DNA from: Pontibacter cellulosilyticus
GTDB lineage: Bacteria; Bacteroidota; Bacteroidia; Cytophagales; Hymenobacteraceae
DNA: 64,000 bases
Direction: 5' to 3'
Assembly: GCF_014306105.1 (NCBI RefSeq)
Contig: NZ_JACRVF010000001.1
Location: 372,001-436,000, forward strand
This document shows positions 50,605-59,713 of this stretch, in pieces (positions within the stretch are counted from its first letter, which is position 1; every line of letters begins with the position of its first letter). The notes under the pieces are model-generated. The model was given only the letters and a program-made list of their open reading frames with translations. It was not told where the DNA came from and ran no database searches. The position numbers were made by a program, and so were the translations under genes.

Positions 50605-52890
50605 TTAATTAGCTACAGCAGCCGCTTTATCTTTCTTCTTTTTATTCTTTTTAGAAGGCTCTTCAGAAGATTGCTGCTTACGACGCGCATCAACCTGTGG
50701 CAAGCCAGAAGTATCGTCTGTAACCAGTGTCATTTCCTCAACCAGGTGGCCTGCACCGGCGAATTTATCTATAATAAACAGCATATAACGCACGTCTACC
50801 GATATGTTGCGCACCTGGTCCGGGTTGTACACGATATCGCTCATAGTACCTTCCCAGTTCCTGTCGAAGTTTGTACCGATCAGCTGCCCATTGGCATTGA
50901 TTACAGGTGATCCTGAGTTACCGCCAGTAGTATGGTTAGAAGCGATAAAGGCAACCGGTAATTCACCGTTTACTCCATAGCGGCCATAGTCTTTCTTCTC
51001 ATACAGCTCCTTCAGGCGGGCAGGTATGGCATAGTCCTCGGCGGCACCAGATTCAGCTTTCTCAATGATACCTTCCAGCGTAGTGTAGTAGAGGTATTTT
51101 ACACCATCCACTGGCTCGTAAGGCTCTACCTTACCGTAGGCTACACGCAGTGTAGAGTTAGCATCCGGGTAAAACTTCTTATCGCTTTGCATTTCACGCA
51201 GGCCAGCCATATACGTTCTATACAGCAGGTTCAGGTTATCATTAACCTTAGTGTAAGTGGGCATTACATTTTTGTTGTAGTAGTCGGTAATGCTGCTGGC
51301 AAGTTGTAAGGCAGGGTCATTCTTCAATGCATCTTTTTTGCCTGCTTTTACATCAGCCAACGCTTTTCTTACACCAGCCTCTGATGTAAACGCCGACTTC
51401 GCGAATACCTCATCGGCATACTTGTTAAAGTCGCCTTTATACTTGCTGCGTACCGTTGCGAAAGCAGCAGGGTGCATTTTTGCATCTATGTTTTTGTAGT
51501 AAAGGTCCAGCAGCGCTGCAAACACCTTTTTATCGGTAGGGGCATTGTAGTCTTTGTAGAACGGAGCAACAGTTTTCTCCAGTTTCTCTACCTGTGCGTT
51601 TATTTCGTTCTGCGGTGCATTGGCTTCCAGCATCTCCTGTAGCTTAACAAAAGTGTTGGCAAATCTGATAATCTCAACGCCATAGGCTGCCTCTGTAATA
51701 TAATCGCGGGAAATGGTGATGCCGTCTAGGGCCTTGTAGTTCGTTTCAAACTCGGCCAACAGGTTTCCATACTTTGCTTTACGTGCCGGGTCTGCGGCTG
51801 CCCAGTTGGCAAACTGCTTCTCCAGTTCCTGTTTTTTCTCGATGGCGTTGGCTTTGCGAATACCACGGCTCTCGCCGATCCACTTTTTCCAGGCATTGGC
51901 GATGCTCGCATACTTAGCTGCATACTGGATACGTACTGCATCAGAAGCTTTCATGTCCTTATCCAGGATGTTAAGCTTTGTTTCGCGGATGTTGATCTTG
52001 TGCGGGTTAGAAACAGCGTACACCTCTTGTACTGCCTGCGAAGTAAGGTACTCATTGGTGCGGCCCGGGAAACCAAACACCAACGTGAAATCATTCTCCT
52101 GAACACCACTTAAAGAAATTGGCAGGTGGTGCTTTGGTTTGTAAGGCTTGTTGTTTGGCGAGTATTCGGCTGGCTCGTTGTTAGGGCCGGCATAAACTCT
52201 GAACAAAGAAAAGTCGCCGGTGTGGCGTGGCCACATCCAGTTGTCGGTATCGCCACCAAACTTACCGATAGATGAAGGCGGAGCACCTACCAGACGCACA
52301 TCGCGGAATGTTTCGGTGATGTACATGTAGTACTCGTTGCCATAGAAGTATGGCTTGATAACAGCATCATAATGTGTACCGGCCGTTGACTCTCTGCGAA
52401 CCTTGGCCATGTTGCGCTGGATGATAGATTCACGTTCAGCCTCTGTTTTGGCATTGGCCGTGCCCTCTAAAATCTGCTGGGTTACGTCTTCCATGCGCAC
52501 GATAAAAGTGGCAGTAAGGCCCGGGTTCGGTTTCTCCTCAGCCTTTGTTTTAGCCCAGAAACCGTTGGTCAGGTAATCGTTTTCTACCGAGCTGTGCTGC
52601 TGAATCTGACCATAGCCGCAGTGGTGGTTCGTAAGCAAAAGGCCCTCCGGTGAGATCATTTCGCCGGTACAGAAGCCGCCAAACGATACAATGGCATCTT
52701 TTAAACTGGACTGGTTTATACTATAAATGTCTTCGGCAGAGAGCTTCATGCCCTTTTTCTGCATGTCGGTTTCGTTAAGCTGCTTTAAAAGCAAAGGCAG
52801 CCACATGCCCTCGTCAGGAGGGGTTGCCGTGGTAATACCTATACTTAAGCAAACAGCCGCAAAGAAGGATAATATGCGTTTGCTGATCAT
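50605..52890 (-). CDS. S46 family dipeptidyl-peptidase, DPP11-like
   Basis: 761 aa, exported (signal peptide to about residue 22). Catalytic triad motifs: TNHHCGY, GGDTDNWMWPRHTGDF and TGGNSGSPV. Arg lies 18 residues after the catalytic Ser (FDRNWEG), as in DPP11, which prefers Asp or Glu at P1; DPP7 has Gly there. The C-terminal tail is Lys-rich (PSKKNKKKKDK). It releases dipeptides in the periplasm for amino-acid nutrition. Confidence 0.93.
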   Translation of the reverse strand: MISKRILSFFAAVCLSIGITTATPPDEGMWLPLLLKQLNETDMQKKGMKLSAEDIYSINQSSLKDAIVSFGGFCTGEMISPEGLLLTNHHCGYGQIQQHSSVENDYLTNGFWAKTKAEEKPNPGLTATFIVRMEDVTQQILEGTANAKTEAERESIIQRNMAKVRRESTAGTHYDAVIKPYFYGNEYYMYITETFRDVRLVGAPPSSIGKFGGDTDNWMWPRHTGDFSLFRVYAGPNNEPAEYSPNNKPYKPKHHLPISLSGVQENDFTLVFGFPGRTNEYLTSQAVQEVYAVSNPHKINIRETKLNILDKDMKASDAVRIQYAAKYASIANAWKKWIGESRGIRKANAIEKKQELEKQFANWAAADPARKAKYGNLLAEFETNYKALDGITISRDYITEAAYGVEIIRFANTFVKLQEMLEANAPQNEINAQVEKLEKTVAPFYKDYNAPTDKKVFAALLDLYYKNIDAKMHPAAFATVRSKYKGDFNKYADEVFAKSAFTSEAGVRKALADVKAGKKDALKNDPALQLASSITDYYNKNVMPTYTKVNDNLNLLYRTYMAGLREMQSDKKFYPDANSTLRVAYGKVEPYEPVDGVKYLYYTTLEGIIEKAESGAAEDYAIPARLKELYEKKDYGRYGVNGELPVAFIASNHTTGGNSGSPVINANGQLIGTNFDRNWEGTMSDIVYNPDQVRNISVDVRYMLFIIDKFAGAGHLVEEMTLVTDDTSGLPQVDARRKQQSSEEPSKKNKKKKDKAAAVAN

Positions 52891-52960
52891 TGGTAAGATT
52901 ATTTGATTAGAGTTTTTAGCGCCTGAAGTTACGCAAATTTATCCTACCATAAGCAATAAC

Positions 52961-53092
52961 AAGGCCAGGTATGACAATGAGTGAATGAGTGATTGAATGA
53001 TTGAGTGAATGTAATTAAAACTGGCCTTACTGATGCTGCGAGAAATTTGGTGAATTGCAAATTCTCTCACTCACTCATTCACTCATTCAAAA
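52961..53092. repeat. Inverted repeat built from TGAA/TGAG units
   Basis: The left arm (about 52977-53011) repeats TGAATGAGTGATTGAATGA-like units. The right arm (about 53064-53091) is its complement (CACTCATTCACTCATTCA). An inner pair AAGGCCAG (52961) / CTGGCCTT (53021) encloses the left arm. It lies between the S46 peptidase and DUF1232 genes. It resembles the element at 855-982 in architecture but not in unit sequence. Confidence 0.75.
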
Positions 53093-53096
53093 TTAA

Positions 53097-53127
53097 AAAA
53101 GCTGCCTCCTTTTCAGAAAGCAGCTTT
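53097..53127 (-). terminator. Terminator of the DUF1232 gene
   Basis: AAAGCTGC / GCAGCTTT with a loop of about 14 bases and a T-run on the minus strand; directly after the stop at 53150. Confidence 0.75.
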
Positions 53128-53149
53128 AGGCTATGGCTTTGGTGTCGTA

Positions 53150-53602
53150 TTAAAACGTACCGATGCGCGAATGGTCAAAGCTCCGGTCTTCTTCCCAGTC
53201 TCTGAACTTGCTGATCTCGGTCTGGAATGCGTTTACAAACCATGCTATAAGACTCAGGTCGTCAAGAAGCCCAAGGCCTGGTATAAAGTCCGGAATGATA
53301 TCAATAGGAGTGACCAGGTACAAAAGTACGGCCACGCCCACCAGTAATGATTTTGTGGCAACATTCCGGTAGTCGCCTTTCATGTACGCCTTAACCAAGC
53401 GCATAAATGTCTGTAAAGTGCCTTTTATCTGCGTAAATCCGGACTCTTTGCTTTCTGCATCTATTAACTTTCCATAAGCTGTTGAAAGCAGGAGCGCCAT
53501 TTTTGCTGGCTTCGCCAGAAAAACTCCGGCTTTACCTAAGAATCTTTTGAATATGGGATTCTGCGAGAATTGAAGGCCTTTATGAATCCAATCGTTTATC
53601 AT
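53150..53602 (-). CDS. YkvA/DUF1232 membrane protein
   Basis: 150 aa. The DUF1232 signature LVTPIDIIPDFIPGLGLLDD lies at about residues 97-116, preceded by a hydrophobic helix (SLLVGVAVLLYL). The family is of unknown function; several members are small, membrane-associated and stress-linked. Monocistronic. Confidence 0.9.
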   Translation of the reverse strand: MINDWIHKGLQFSQNPIFKRFLGKAGVFLAKPAKMALLLSTAYGKLIDAESKESGFTQIKGTLQTFMRLVKAYMKGDYRNVATKSLLVGVAVLLYLVTPIDIIPDFIPGLGLLDDLSLIAWFVNAFQTEISKFRDWEEDRSFDHSRIGTF

Positions 53603-53795
53603 ATGGTCTATATATTTTAGTCTCTATGTTACCCTGTACGGTAACTGTAATTTTTAAGCTAATTTATTCTTCCTGCTGCTTTATTTTGAAAAATATAGAT
53701 ACAAAAATATTTATGCCTGTTGCTCTTGTTTACTAGCAAAATACTCCTTTAAATTGGTGTAGAAATTCCTGCTAATAGTGCAACCACTAAAACTC

Positions 53796-53803
53796 TATTT
53801 TTG
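53796..53803 (+). promoter_or_regulatory. -7 box (TATTTTTG) close to the SRPBCC start codon
   Basis: Exact TAnnTTTG match only eight bases before the ATG at 53811, predicting a transcript that is nearly leaderless. No convincing -33 element is visible, so confidence is modest. Confidence 0.35.
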
Positions 53804-53810
53804 ATACACC

Positions 53811-54392
53811 ATGAAACCGCTGAAGATAGTGATCCTGGCTTTGATGCTGCTGGCCATTGCGCTTTTTGGCGCATCGTATCAAATGCCACTACAGATAGAG
53901 GTGGAGCAAAGTATAACGCTTGACGCTAACCCCGAGCAAGTATACCCACTCCTTGAAAATCCTACCAACTGGGAGAAGTGGAGTGCCCTGAACACAACCA
54001 TGGATCCAAGTATGATCAGGCTTTACAGCGGACCTATGGCAGGTGCAGGTGCCCGCATGCAATGGAGCGGCGATAAAGTGGGCAATGGCGAAGTAACCCT
54101 TACAGAAAGTATAAGTCCGAAGCACCTCCGCTACAAACAGACCCATAACGAATCTGCGTCTCTGGCTCTTGGTAGCTTTACCCTGGAACGCACTGATGGC
54201 GACAGCACCATTATAAAATGGAAAGAGAGCACTGCTTTGAATGACGAACCCATTGCCAGACTATTTGGGGCATGGCAGAAGCATAAAAAAGAAGAGGAGC
54301 TGAGCAAAGGGTTAAACGGACTGAAAGACCTTCTGGAAAATAAAACCTCAAAGTCCGGCGCCAGACGCAGCGTTGCAGCCCGAAACCACTAA
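53811..54392 (+). CDS. SRPBCC-family (START-like) protein
   Basis: 193 aa. One N-terminal hydrophobic helix (about 5-22) anchors a START/polyketide-cyclase-like lipid-binding barrel: VEQSITLDANPEQVYPLLEN and the NWEKWSALNT strand. Ligand unknown. The C-terminus is basic. Confidence 0.85.
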   Translation: MKPLKIVILALMLLAIALFGASYQMPLQIEVEQSITLDANPEQVYPLLENPTNWEKWSALNTTMDPSMIRLYSGPMAGAGARMQWSGDKVGNGEVTLTESISPKHLRYKQTHNESASLALGSFTLERTDGDSTIIKWKESTALNDEPIARLFGAWQKHKKEEELSKGLNGLKDLLENKTSKSGARRSVAARNH

Positions 54393-54489
54393 TTACCTTA
54401 CCCTGTTGTTGCAAGTTTGTTTTTAGCTGGTTTAAAAGCAGATTAAGCCACCTGTACTAGCACCACCAAAGCCTCTACCAGATAAAACT

Positions 54490-55104
54490 ATGTACACACT
54501 AACACATTATCAGGAAGCCGACCTGCAAAAGCTGATCAGCTTTATGCGGGAGTATAGTTTTGCCACATTGATAACCGTTCAGGACAACGTGCCCTTTGCT
54601 ACACATCTGCCATTTGTAATTCAGGAGCAGGAGGGGCAGTTAGTGCTACTAACGCACATGGCAAAGCAAAACCCGCAGTGGAAAGACTTGGAAGCAGGGC
54701 AGGAGGCGCTGGTTATTTTCCAGGAGCCACACGCCTACATCTCGCCTTCGCTGTACGAGAAGCAACTGAACGTGCCCACCTGGAACTACTGCGTGGTCCA
54801 TGCCTATGGCAAGGCCAGGTTTATACATGAGCCGGAGCAAATGATGGCTGCCATGGAAGCCTCTATCAATACATTTGAGTCAGGTTACATGCAGCAGTTC
54901 AAGAGTTTACCCGAAAAGTATACCAATGGATTGCTAAATGGCATCGTAATGTTTGAAATCACAGTAAGTCGCTTAGAAGGAAAGTATAAGCTAAGCCAGA
55001 ATAAGAGTGCCGCTGACAGGCAACATGTATCGGAGAGCCTGCTTAAAAGCGAAGATACTACCGCTCGAAAAGTAGGAGAGAGGATGCAGGAAAAGTATAG
55101 CTGA
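54490..55104 (+). CDS. paiB: PaiB-type FMN-binding negative regulator
   Basis: 204 aa matching PaiB: the N-terminal YSFATLITVQDNVPFATHLP is the FMN-binding split barrel, followed by FQEPHAYISPSLYEK and VPTWNYCVVHAYG. B. subtilis PaiB represses sporulation and degradative-enzyme genes; here its target is unknown. Monocistronic. Confidence 0.9.
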   Translation: MYTLTHYQEADLQKLISFMREYSFATLITVQDNVPFATHLPFVIQEQEGQLVLLTHMAKQNPQWKDLEAGQEALVIFQEPHAYISPSLYEKQLNVPTWNYCVVHAYGKARFIHEPEQMMAAMEASINTFESGYMQQFKSLPEKYTNGLLNGIVMFEITVSRLEGKYKLSQNKSAADRQHVSESLLKSEDTTARKVGERMQEKYS

Positions 55105-55118
55105 TCCTGCGGAAGTAT

Positions 55119-55163
55119 AACACAAAAGCCCGGACTATACTTTATAGCGCGGGCTTTTGTGTT
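55119..55163. terminator. Bidirectional terminator with TATACTT in the loop
   Basis: 14-bp perfect stem AACACAAAAGCCCG / CGGGCTTTTGTGTT; the 17-base loop contains TATACTT at 55136-55142. Lies between the convergent PaiB and PhoH genes. Confidence 0.9.
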
Positions 55164-55179
55164 AATTGAGGTTTATACT

Positions 55180-56601
55180 TTAAAGTAACTCATTGGCCAG
55201 GTTTGCCAGCTCAGAGCGTTCTCCTTTTAATAGCGTAATATGCGCGTACAGCGGGTGGTTTTTAGCCCTGTCAATCAGGTACGACAGTCCGTTGCTCTGC
55301 GAATCCAGATATGGCGTGTCGATCTGGTAGATATCACCTGTAAAGATGATCTTGGTGTTTTCCCCGGCCCTTGAAATAATGGTTTTTACCTCGTGCGGCG
55401 TCAGGTTCTGTGCCTCGTCCACAATAAAGATAATGTTGGACAAACTGCGGCCACGGATGTATGCCAGCGGCGTGATCACAAGTTTCTCGAGGTCCACCAT
55501 GTCCCGGATCTTCTGGTACTCCTTACTGGTTTCTGCAAACTGGTTCTGGATATACTTCAGGTTATCCCAGAGCGGCTCCATATAAGGGTTCAGTTTAGAC
55601 TTAATGTCGCCAGGAAGGTAGCCAATGTCTTTGTTACTGAGCGGCACCACCGGTCGGGCCAGGTAAATCTGCTTGTACTCACGGCGCTGCTCTATGGCAG
55701 ATGCAAGTGCCAGCAATGTTTTACCGGTACCAGCCACACCTTGTATTGAGACCAGCTTTATCTGTGGGTTAAGAAGCGCATGCAAGGCAAATGCCTGCTC
55801 TGCGTTACGCGGCTTCACGCCGAAGGCATTCAGCTTGTCTACGCGTTCTAGTTGCTTATCAGCGGCGTTGTAAAATGCCAGCACAGAGTTTTTAAAGCTC
55901 TTCAGAATGTAAAAATGGTTATCTGTAGGGGCTTCTGTAAACACTTTTTTTACATCTGTTACACCTTTCTCATACAGATCGTTGATGGTGTTAGCCTGCA
56001 CATCCTCTACGGTGTCGTTGCCGGTGTAGAGCCCTGCCACATCCTGTATCTTGCCTGTCTCATAATCTTCTGCTACCAGGTTAAGGGCGCGAGCCTTCAG
56101 GCGCAGGTTGATGTCTTTGGTAACCAACACAACCTTGTGCTTTGTCATCTCCTGCTGCAGTTGCAGGGCCGAGTTCAGAATACGATGGTCATTCTTGTCA
56201 CCGAATATATTTACAGCATCCAAGGATGAGCTATTATTCATCAGCACCCTGAATTTCCCTTTTGTTTTACCGTTCAGGGGCAGCCATTCCTGCAGTTTGT
56301 GCTCTGCAGAAAGCCTGTCTATGAACCGTATAAACTCACGGGCTTCAAAGTTTTTGATGTCGTTTCCTTTTTTGAAGTTATCGAGTTCTTCCAGTACTGT
56401 AATAGGTATGGCTACATCGTGTTCCTGGAAATTCTGAATGGCACTGTGGTCGTAAAGTATAACGGAGGTATCCAGCACGAAGATCTTCTTCGCGTCTGTG
56501 TCTGTTGCTTTTTTCGTGTTTGCCTTAGGTTTTGTACTTCCGTTAACTAATGGTATGTTTTCATGTTGAGTGGTTTGGTTCTTTTTGCTTATGGTTGCCA
56601 T
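55180..56601 (-). CDS. PIN domain-PhoH ATPase fusion
   Basis: 473 aa. Residues about 35-170 form a PIN-type RNase domain (FVLDTSVILYDH, ITVLEELDNF, LVTKDINLRLKA). Residues about 250-470 form a PhoH ATPase with Walker A GVAGTGKTLLALA and Walker B IIFVDEAQN. This PhoH2 arrangement is thought to be an RNA helicase/RNase. Start at ATG 56601. Monocistronic. Confidence 0.94.
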   Translation of the reverse strand: MATISKKNQTTQHENIPLVNGSTKPKANTKKATDTDAKKIFVLDTSVILYDHSAIQNFQEHDVAIPITVLEELDNFKKGNDIKNFEAREFIRFIDRLSAEHKLQEWLPLNGKTKGKFRVLMNNSSSLDAVNIFGDKNDHRILNSALQLQQEMTKHKVVLVTKDINLRLKARALNLVAEDYETGKIQDVAGLYTGNDTVEDVQANTINDLYEKGVTDVKKVFTEAPTDNHFYILKSFKNSVLAFYNAADKQLERVDKLNAFGVKPRNAEQAFALHALLNPQIKLVSIQGVAGTGKTLLALASAIEQRREYKQIYLARPVVPLSNKDIGYLPGDIKSKLNPYMEPLWDNLKYIQNQFAETSKEYQKIRDMVDLEKLVITPLAYIRGRSLSNIIFIVDEAQNLTPHEVKTIISRAGENTKIIFTGDIYQIDTPYLDSQSNGLSYLIDRAKNHPLYAHITLLKGERSELANLANELL

Positions 56602-56876
56602 AGGCGAGGGGGTTAGGGTGAAACCAATGTTTTATGGTGATCGTGTTGTCCGGGGCAGCCTCTGACGTACAGCGGCCTGTTTATATGTTTTTACGAATAT
56701 TTAAGGGCACCGGCCAATTTAGTTTCTACATTTTAGTAAAGAGATTGAGTAGTAAATGTATAGCCTACTGATTAGTAAAACTTTAAGCCGAAATAAAAGT
56801 ATAACTAAAAAATTAGTTATTGAGAATCATTATTTATACTTTAGCAGCATCTTCCCGAAAGTAAATAAGCAATCGT

Positions 56877-57341
56877 ATGAGAGTGATCGTTATAATTATA
56901 GCTCTTGCTATTCTGCCGCTGGCTGGCCAGGCGCAGAAAGTAGTTACTACAAAGCCGGTAAAGCACTTCCTTTGGTTCAAGATCAACAAGTTTGATAAAG
57001 AGGGCAGGATGCATGGCCGCTGGAAAGTCTTCTTTGGCAAAGACGACACGGTAATACGCAACGGCAGGTTCAGGCACGGGAATGAGGTTGGAAACTGGAA
57101 ATATTATTATCCGGACGGTACCCGCTACATGAAAGAGAAGTACAGACGGAACAGTGAAGTGCTGCAAGTAACTAAATACCACGAAAATGGTAAACTAGCC
57201 CGAAAAGGAGAGGCCCGCCTGATCAAAACCAGCACCATGGACAGGTACTTCTGGTTTGGCGACTGGGAAGTTTACGACACCGATGGCGAGTTCAGCCACA
57301 TAGAAATGTACGAAAGCGGTAACCTGGTAGGCAGGAAGTAA
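56877..57341 (+). CDS. Exported MORN-repeat protein
   Basis: 154 aa. Signal peptide ending near GQAQ. It contains MORN_2-type repeats such as GRMHGRWKVFFGKDD, NGRFRHGNEVGNWKYYYPDG and HENGKLARKGEARL. Databases often name such proteins YwqK antitoxins; no toxin is adjacent, so a structural or envelope role is equally possible. Confidence 0.85.
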   Translation: MRVIVIIIALAILPLAGQAQKVVTTKPVKHFLWFKINKFDKEGRMHGRWKVFFGKDDTVIRNGRFRHGNEVGNWKYYYPDGTRYMKEKYRRNSEVLQVTKYHENGKLARKGEARLIKTSTMDRYFWFGDWEVYDTDGEFSHIEMYESGNLVGRK

Positions 57342-57368
57342 GCCAACTGAGGCCGGATTTGCAGAAAC

Positions 57369-58013
57369 TTAGCTTAACGTATAATAGTCTTCTTTCTCTT
57401 TATCGTGCAGGCGCAGGTAGCCATGTATAACCAGCTTTACCAGGGTGCGGTAGGCTCTGCGCTGCGAGAGGTTGGCCAGTTTCATATATTGTTTTAAGGT
57501 GATGCGCGGGGAAGTTTGCAGGTATTCCAGCACTGCGTTCTCGTGCCTGTCAAGGGGCAGCTTCTCGAAAACCGGGTGCTCGTTTAACAACGTTTTGTTT
57601 ACCATATTACTGGTTTGCACGCTGGTGTCTTTTACTCGTACATAGCCGCGCCAGTCGTCTTCTTTTACCTTAGCAAAATGTGGTTTGGATTTGCTCTCGT
57701 GCACAGTTACCACCAGCACGGTACGGTCATCGCTTTCCACTTCTTCATAATCCAGCGCAACAGGAGGATTACAGTAGTGCTCCGATGCCAGGCGCAGGGT
57801 GTGCAGTTCCTCCTCAGGGTCTATGCCGCAGATGTAGCCATTGTCTTTAACGCCAACAAGTATAGTGCCGCCGCGGGTATTGGCAAAAGATACAAGGGTG
57901 CGGGCAATCTTATCGGGCTTGGTAATGCGCTGCTTAAAATCAACGGTATCATTTTCGCCACGAAGAATCATGCGTCGAACCTCATCAAGGGGTGTGTTGG
58001 GCGTGCTGAACAT
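57369..58013 (-). CDS. AlbA_2 (Schlafen-like) domain protein with winged helix
   Basis: 214 aa. Residues about 15-130 match the AlbA_2 domain (GENDTVDFKQRI, LVSFANTRGGTILVGVKDNG). The C-terminal ~60 residues form a winged helix (ITLKQYMKLANLSQRRAYRT). These proteins are predicted nucleic-acid-binding regulators. Target unknown. It is convergent with the MORN protein gene. Confidence 0.88.
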   Translation of the reverse strand: MFSTPNTPLDEVRRMILRGENDTVDFKQRITKPDKIARTLVSFANTRGGTILVGVKDNGYICGIDPEEELHTLRLASEHYCNPPVALDYEEVESDDRTVLVVTVHESKSKPHFAKVKEDDWRGYVRVKDTSVQTSNMVNKTLLNEHPVFEKLPLDRHENAVLEYLQTSPRITLKQYMKLANLSQRRAYRTLVKLVIHGYLRLHDKEKEDYYTLS

Positions 58014-58122
58014 TGTCTTCTCTGTTTAGCTTAAAAAGTAGCGTATACTTTATACTTGTAAAAGGGGAGTGCTACATACTTATAGCAAAAATGAAGCCTT
58101 AAAGTTTTGTATGAGGCAAAAA

Positions 58123-58145
58123 AAAGCGAGCACTAGGCTCGCTTT
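58123..58145 (-). terminator. Terminator of the DUF3127 gene
   Basis: AAAGCGAGC / GCTCGCTTT with a five-base loop and an upstream A-run (T-run on the minus strand). Confidence 0.85.
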
Positions 58146-58167
58146 AAATATAGTTAGGCTTGCTACA

Positions 58168-58536
58168 TTAGAATGGCAAGTCGTTGTCTGCGTCGCTGCT
58201 GTAAAACGAAGGAGCTTCCTGCTGCTGCGGAGCGCCAGCTGGTGCGCCAAAGTTGTTTGCCGCAGGCTCTAATCTCCAGGCCTGCAGGTTAGTGAAATAC
58301 ATGGTCTGACCGTTTTTAGTAAATGGCTTACCAGATAAGTTAAAGGTAACTTTCACTTCGTCACCATTCTTAAACTGGTCTAACAGGCTGCACTTGTCCT
58401 GCGTTAGCTGAAACTTTACATACTGAGTGTAAGAGCCATCCGGAATCTCCAGCACAAATTCACGCTTTTTGAATTTATCACTTATCTGCTGCTCCTCAAA
58501 TACCTCGTAAAGCTTACCTTGGATATCAAACGACAT
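58168..58536 (-). CDS. DUF3127 protein with SSB-like acidic tail
   Basis: 122 aa. Residues 1-90 match DUF3127, a predicted OB-like single-stranded-DNA-binding fold (KREFVLEIPDGSYTQYVKF, KVTFNLSGKPFTKNGQTMYF). A Pro/Ala/Gln linker leads to the C-terminus DADNDLPF, which resembles the DDDIPF protein-interaction tip of SSB. It may recruit SSB-binding repair proteins; this is inference. Confidence 0.88.
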   Translation of the reverse strand: MSFDIQGKLYEVFEEQQISDKFKKREFVLEIPDGSYTQYVKFQLTQDKCSLLDQFKNGDEVKVTFNLSGKPFTKNGQTMYFTNLQAWRLEPAANNFGAPAGAPQQQEAPSFYSSDADNDLPF

Positions 58537-58711
58537 AATTAATCTTTTAAAATAGGTTATTAGTGTAAGAACAAAGATAACTATTTTTCATCTTAAAAAG
58601 GTTCTCTATGGGCCAGTATTTGAGCTAATTTTTAGACACTGCGCTTAATATTTTTAACTGCATTATAGCTGATGGCGTAAGTTAATCCTGTACCCAACTT
58701 ACATCAACCCT

Positions 58712-59647
58712 ATGAATAAATATGCAATTGCCATACATGGCGGCGCCGGCACCATTACCCGGTCTTCCTTAACTCCTGACAAAGACAAGGCCTACCGGGA
58801 TGCTCTGGAACAGGCAATTATGGCGGGACACAGTGTGCTGCAGGGCGGTGGAACAGCATTGGACGCAGTAGAACTTGCTGTAGTGCACCTGGAGAACAAC
58901 CCCTTGTTTAATGCCGGGAAAGGCTCTGTATTTACGAAAGAGGGCAAACATGAAATGGATGCGGCCATAATGTGCGGCCGGACTTTGGAAGCCGGAGCGG
59001 TAGCTGGTGTGCGCAGCATTAAAAATCCTGTAAAGCTGTGCAGGGCTATTATGGAGTATTCAGACCATGTGATGCTGAGCAGCTATGGAGCTGAGGAGTT
59101 TGCCCGAAACCACGCGGTTGAATTTGCCCCTGAGAAGTATTTTTTTGATGCCTTCCGGTATAACCAGTGGACCGAGATCAGGGACTCTGATATATTTATG
59201 CTCGACCACACCGAAAACGCGGAGAAGAAGTTCGGTACAGTAGGAGCCGTGGCACTCGATATGGAGGGCAACACGGCTGCTGCCACGTCTACTGGCGGCA
59301 TGACAAACAAACAGTATAACCGAATCGGTGATACCCCTATTATCGGCTCCGGAAACTATGCCAACAACAAGACCTGCGCGGTGTCGTGCACAGGGCACGG
59401 AGAGTTTTTTATGCGCGCAGTTGTGGCTTATGATGTGTCCTGCCTGGTAGAGTATAAAGGGTACACGCTGCAACAGGCCTGTGATGAGGTTGTAATGAAA
59501 AAGCTGGTAGATTTTGGCGGTGAAGGCGGTTTGATTGCTTTAAACACCGCAGGAGAAGTGGTTCTGTCTTTTAACTCGGAAGGAATGTACCGGGCCAGCA
59601 AGATCGGAGACGAGAAAACCTTTACTGGTATCTATAAAGAAGTATAG
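58712..59647 (+). CDS. Isoaspartyl peptidase / L-asparaginase (Ntn hydrolase)
   Basis: 311 aa precursor. IAIHGGAGT at the N-terminus and KKFGTVGAVALD mark the autocleavage site, with catalytic T176 becoming the N-terminus of the small subunit. GMTNKQYNRIGDTPIIGSG lines the substrate pocket. It hydrolyses beta-aspartyl dipeptides, including beta-Asp-Arg released from cyanophycin. It is convergent with a cyanophycinase gene, which supports that role. Confidence 0.93.
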   Translation: MNKYAIAIHGGAGTITRSSLTPDKDKAYRDALEQAIMAGHSVLQGGGTALDAVELAVVHLENNPLFNAGKGSVFTKEGKHEMDAAIMCGRTLEAGAVAGVRSIKNPVKLCRAIMEYSDHVMLSSYGAEEFARNHAVEFAPEKYFFDAFRYNQWTEIRDSDIFMLDHTENAEKKFGTVGAVALDMEGNTAAATSTGGMTNKQYNRIGDTPIIGSGNYANNKTCAVSCTGHGEFFMRAVVAYDVSCLVEYKGYTLQQACDEVVMKKLVDFGGEGGLIALNTAGEVVLSFNSEGMYRASKIGDEKTFTGIYKEV

Positions 59648-59713
59648 CCCAGTTATACTTTAGATATGGTTTCCACAAAAACATTTTGAGACTTGCATCT
59701 AAGCCTTCAAGCC

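Noticed and set aside
56877..57341. Toxin-antitoxin assignment for the MORN protein
   Set aside because: The YwqK antitoxin name is inherited from annotation; no toxin gene is adjacent.
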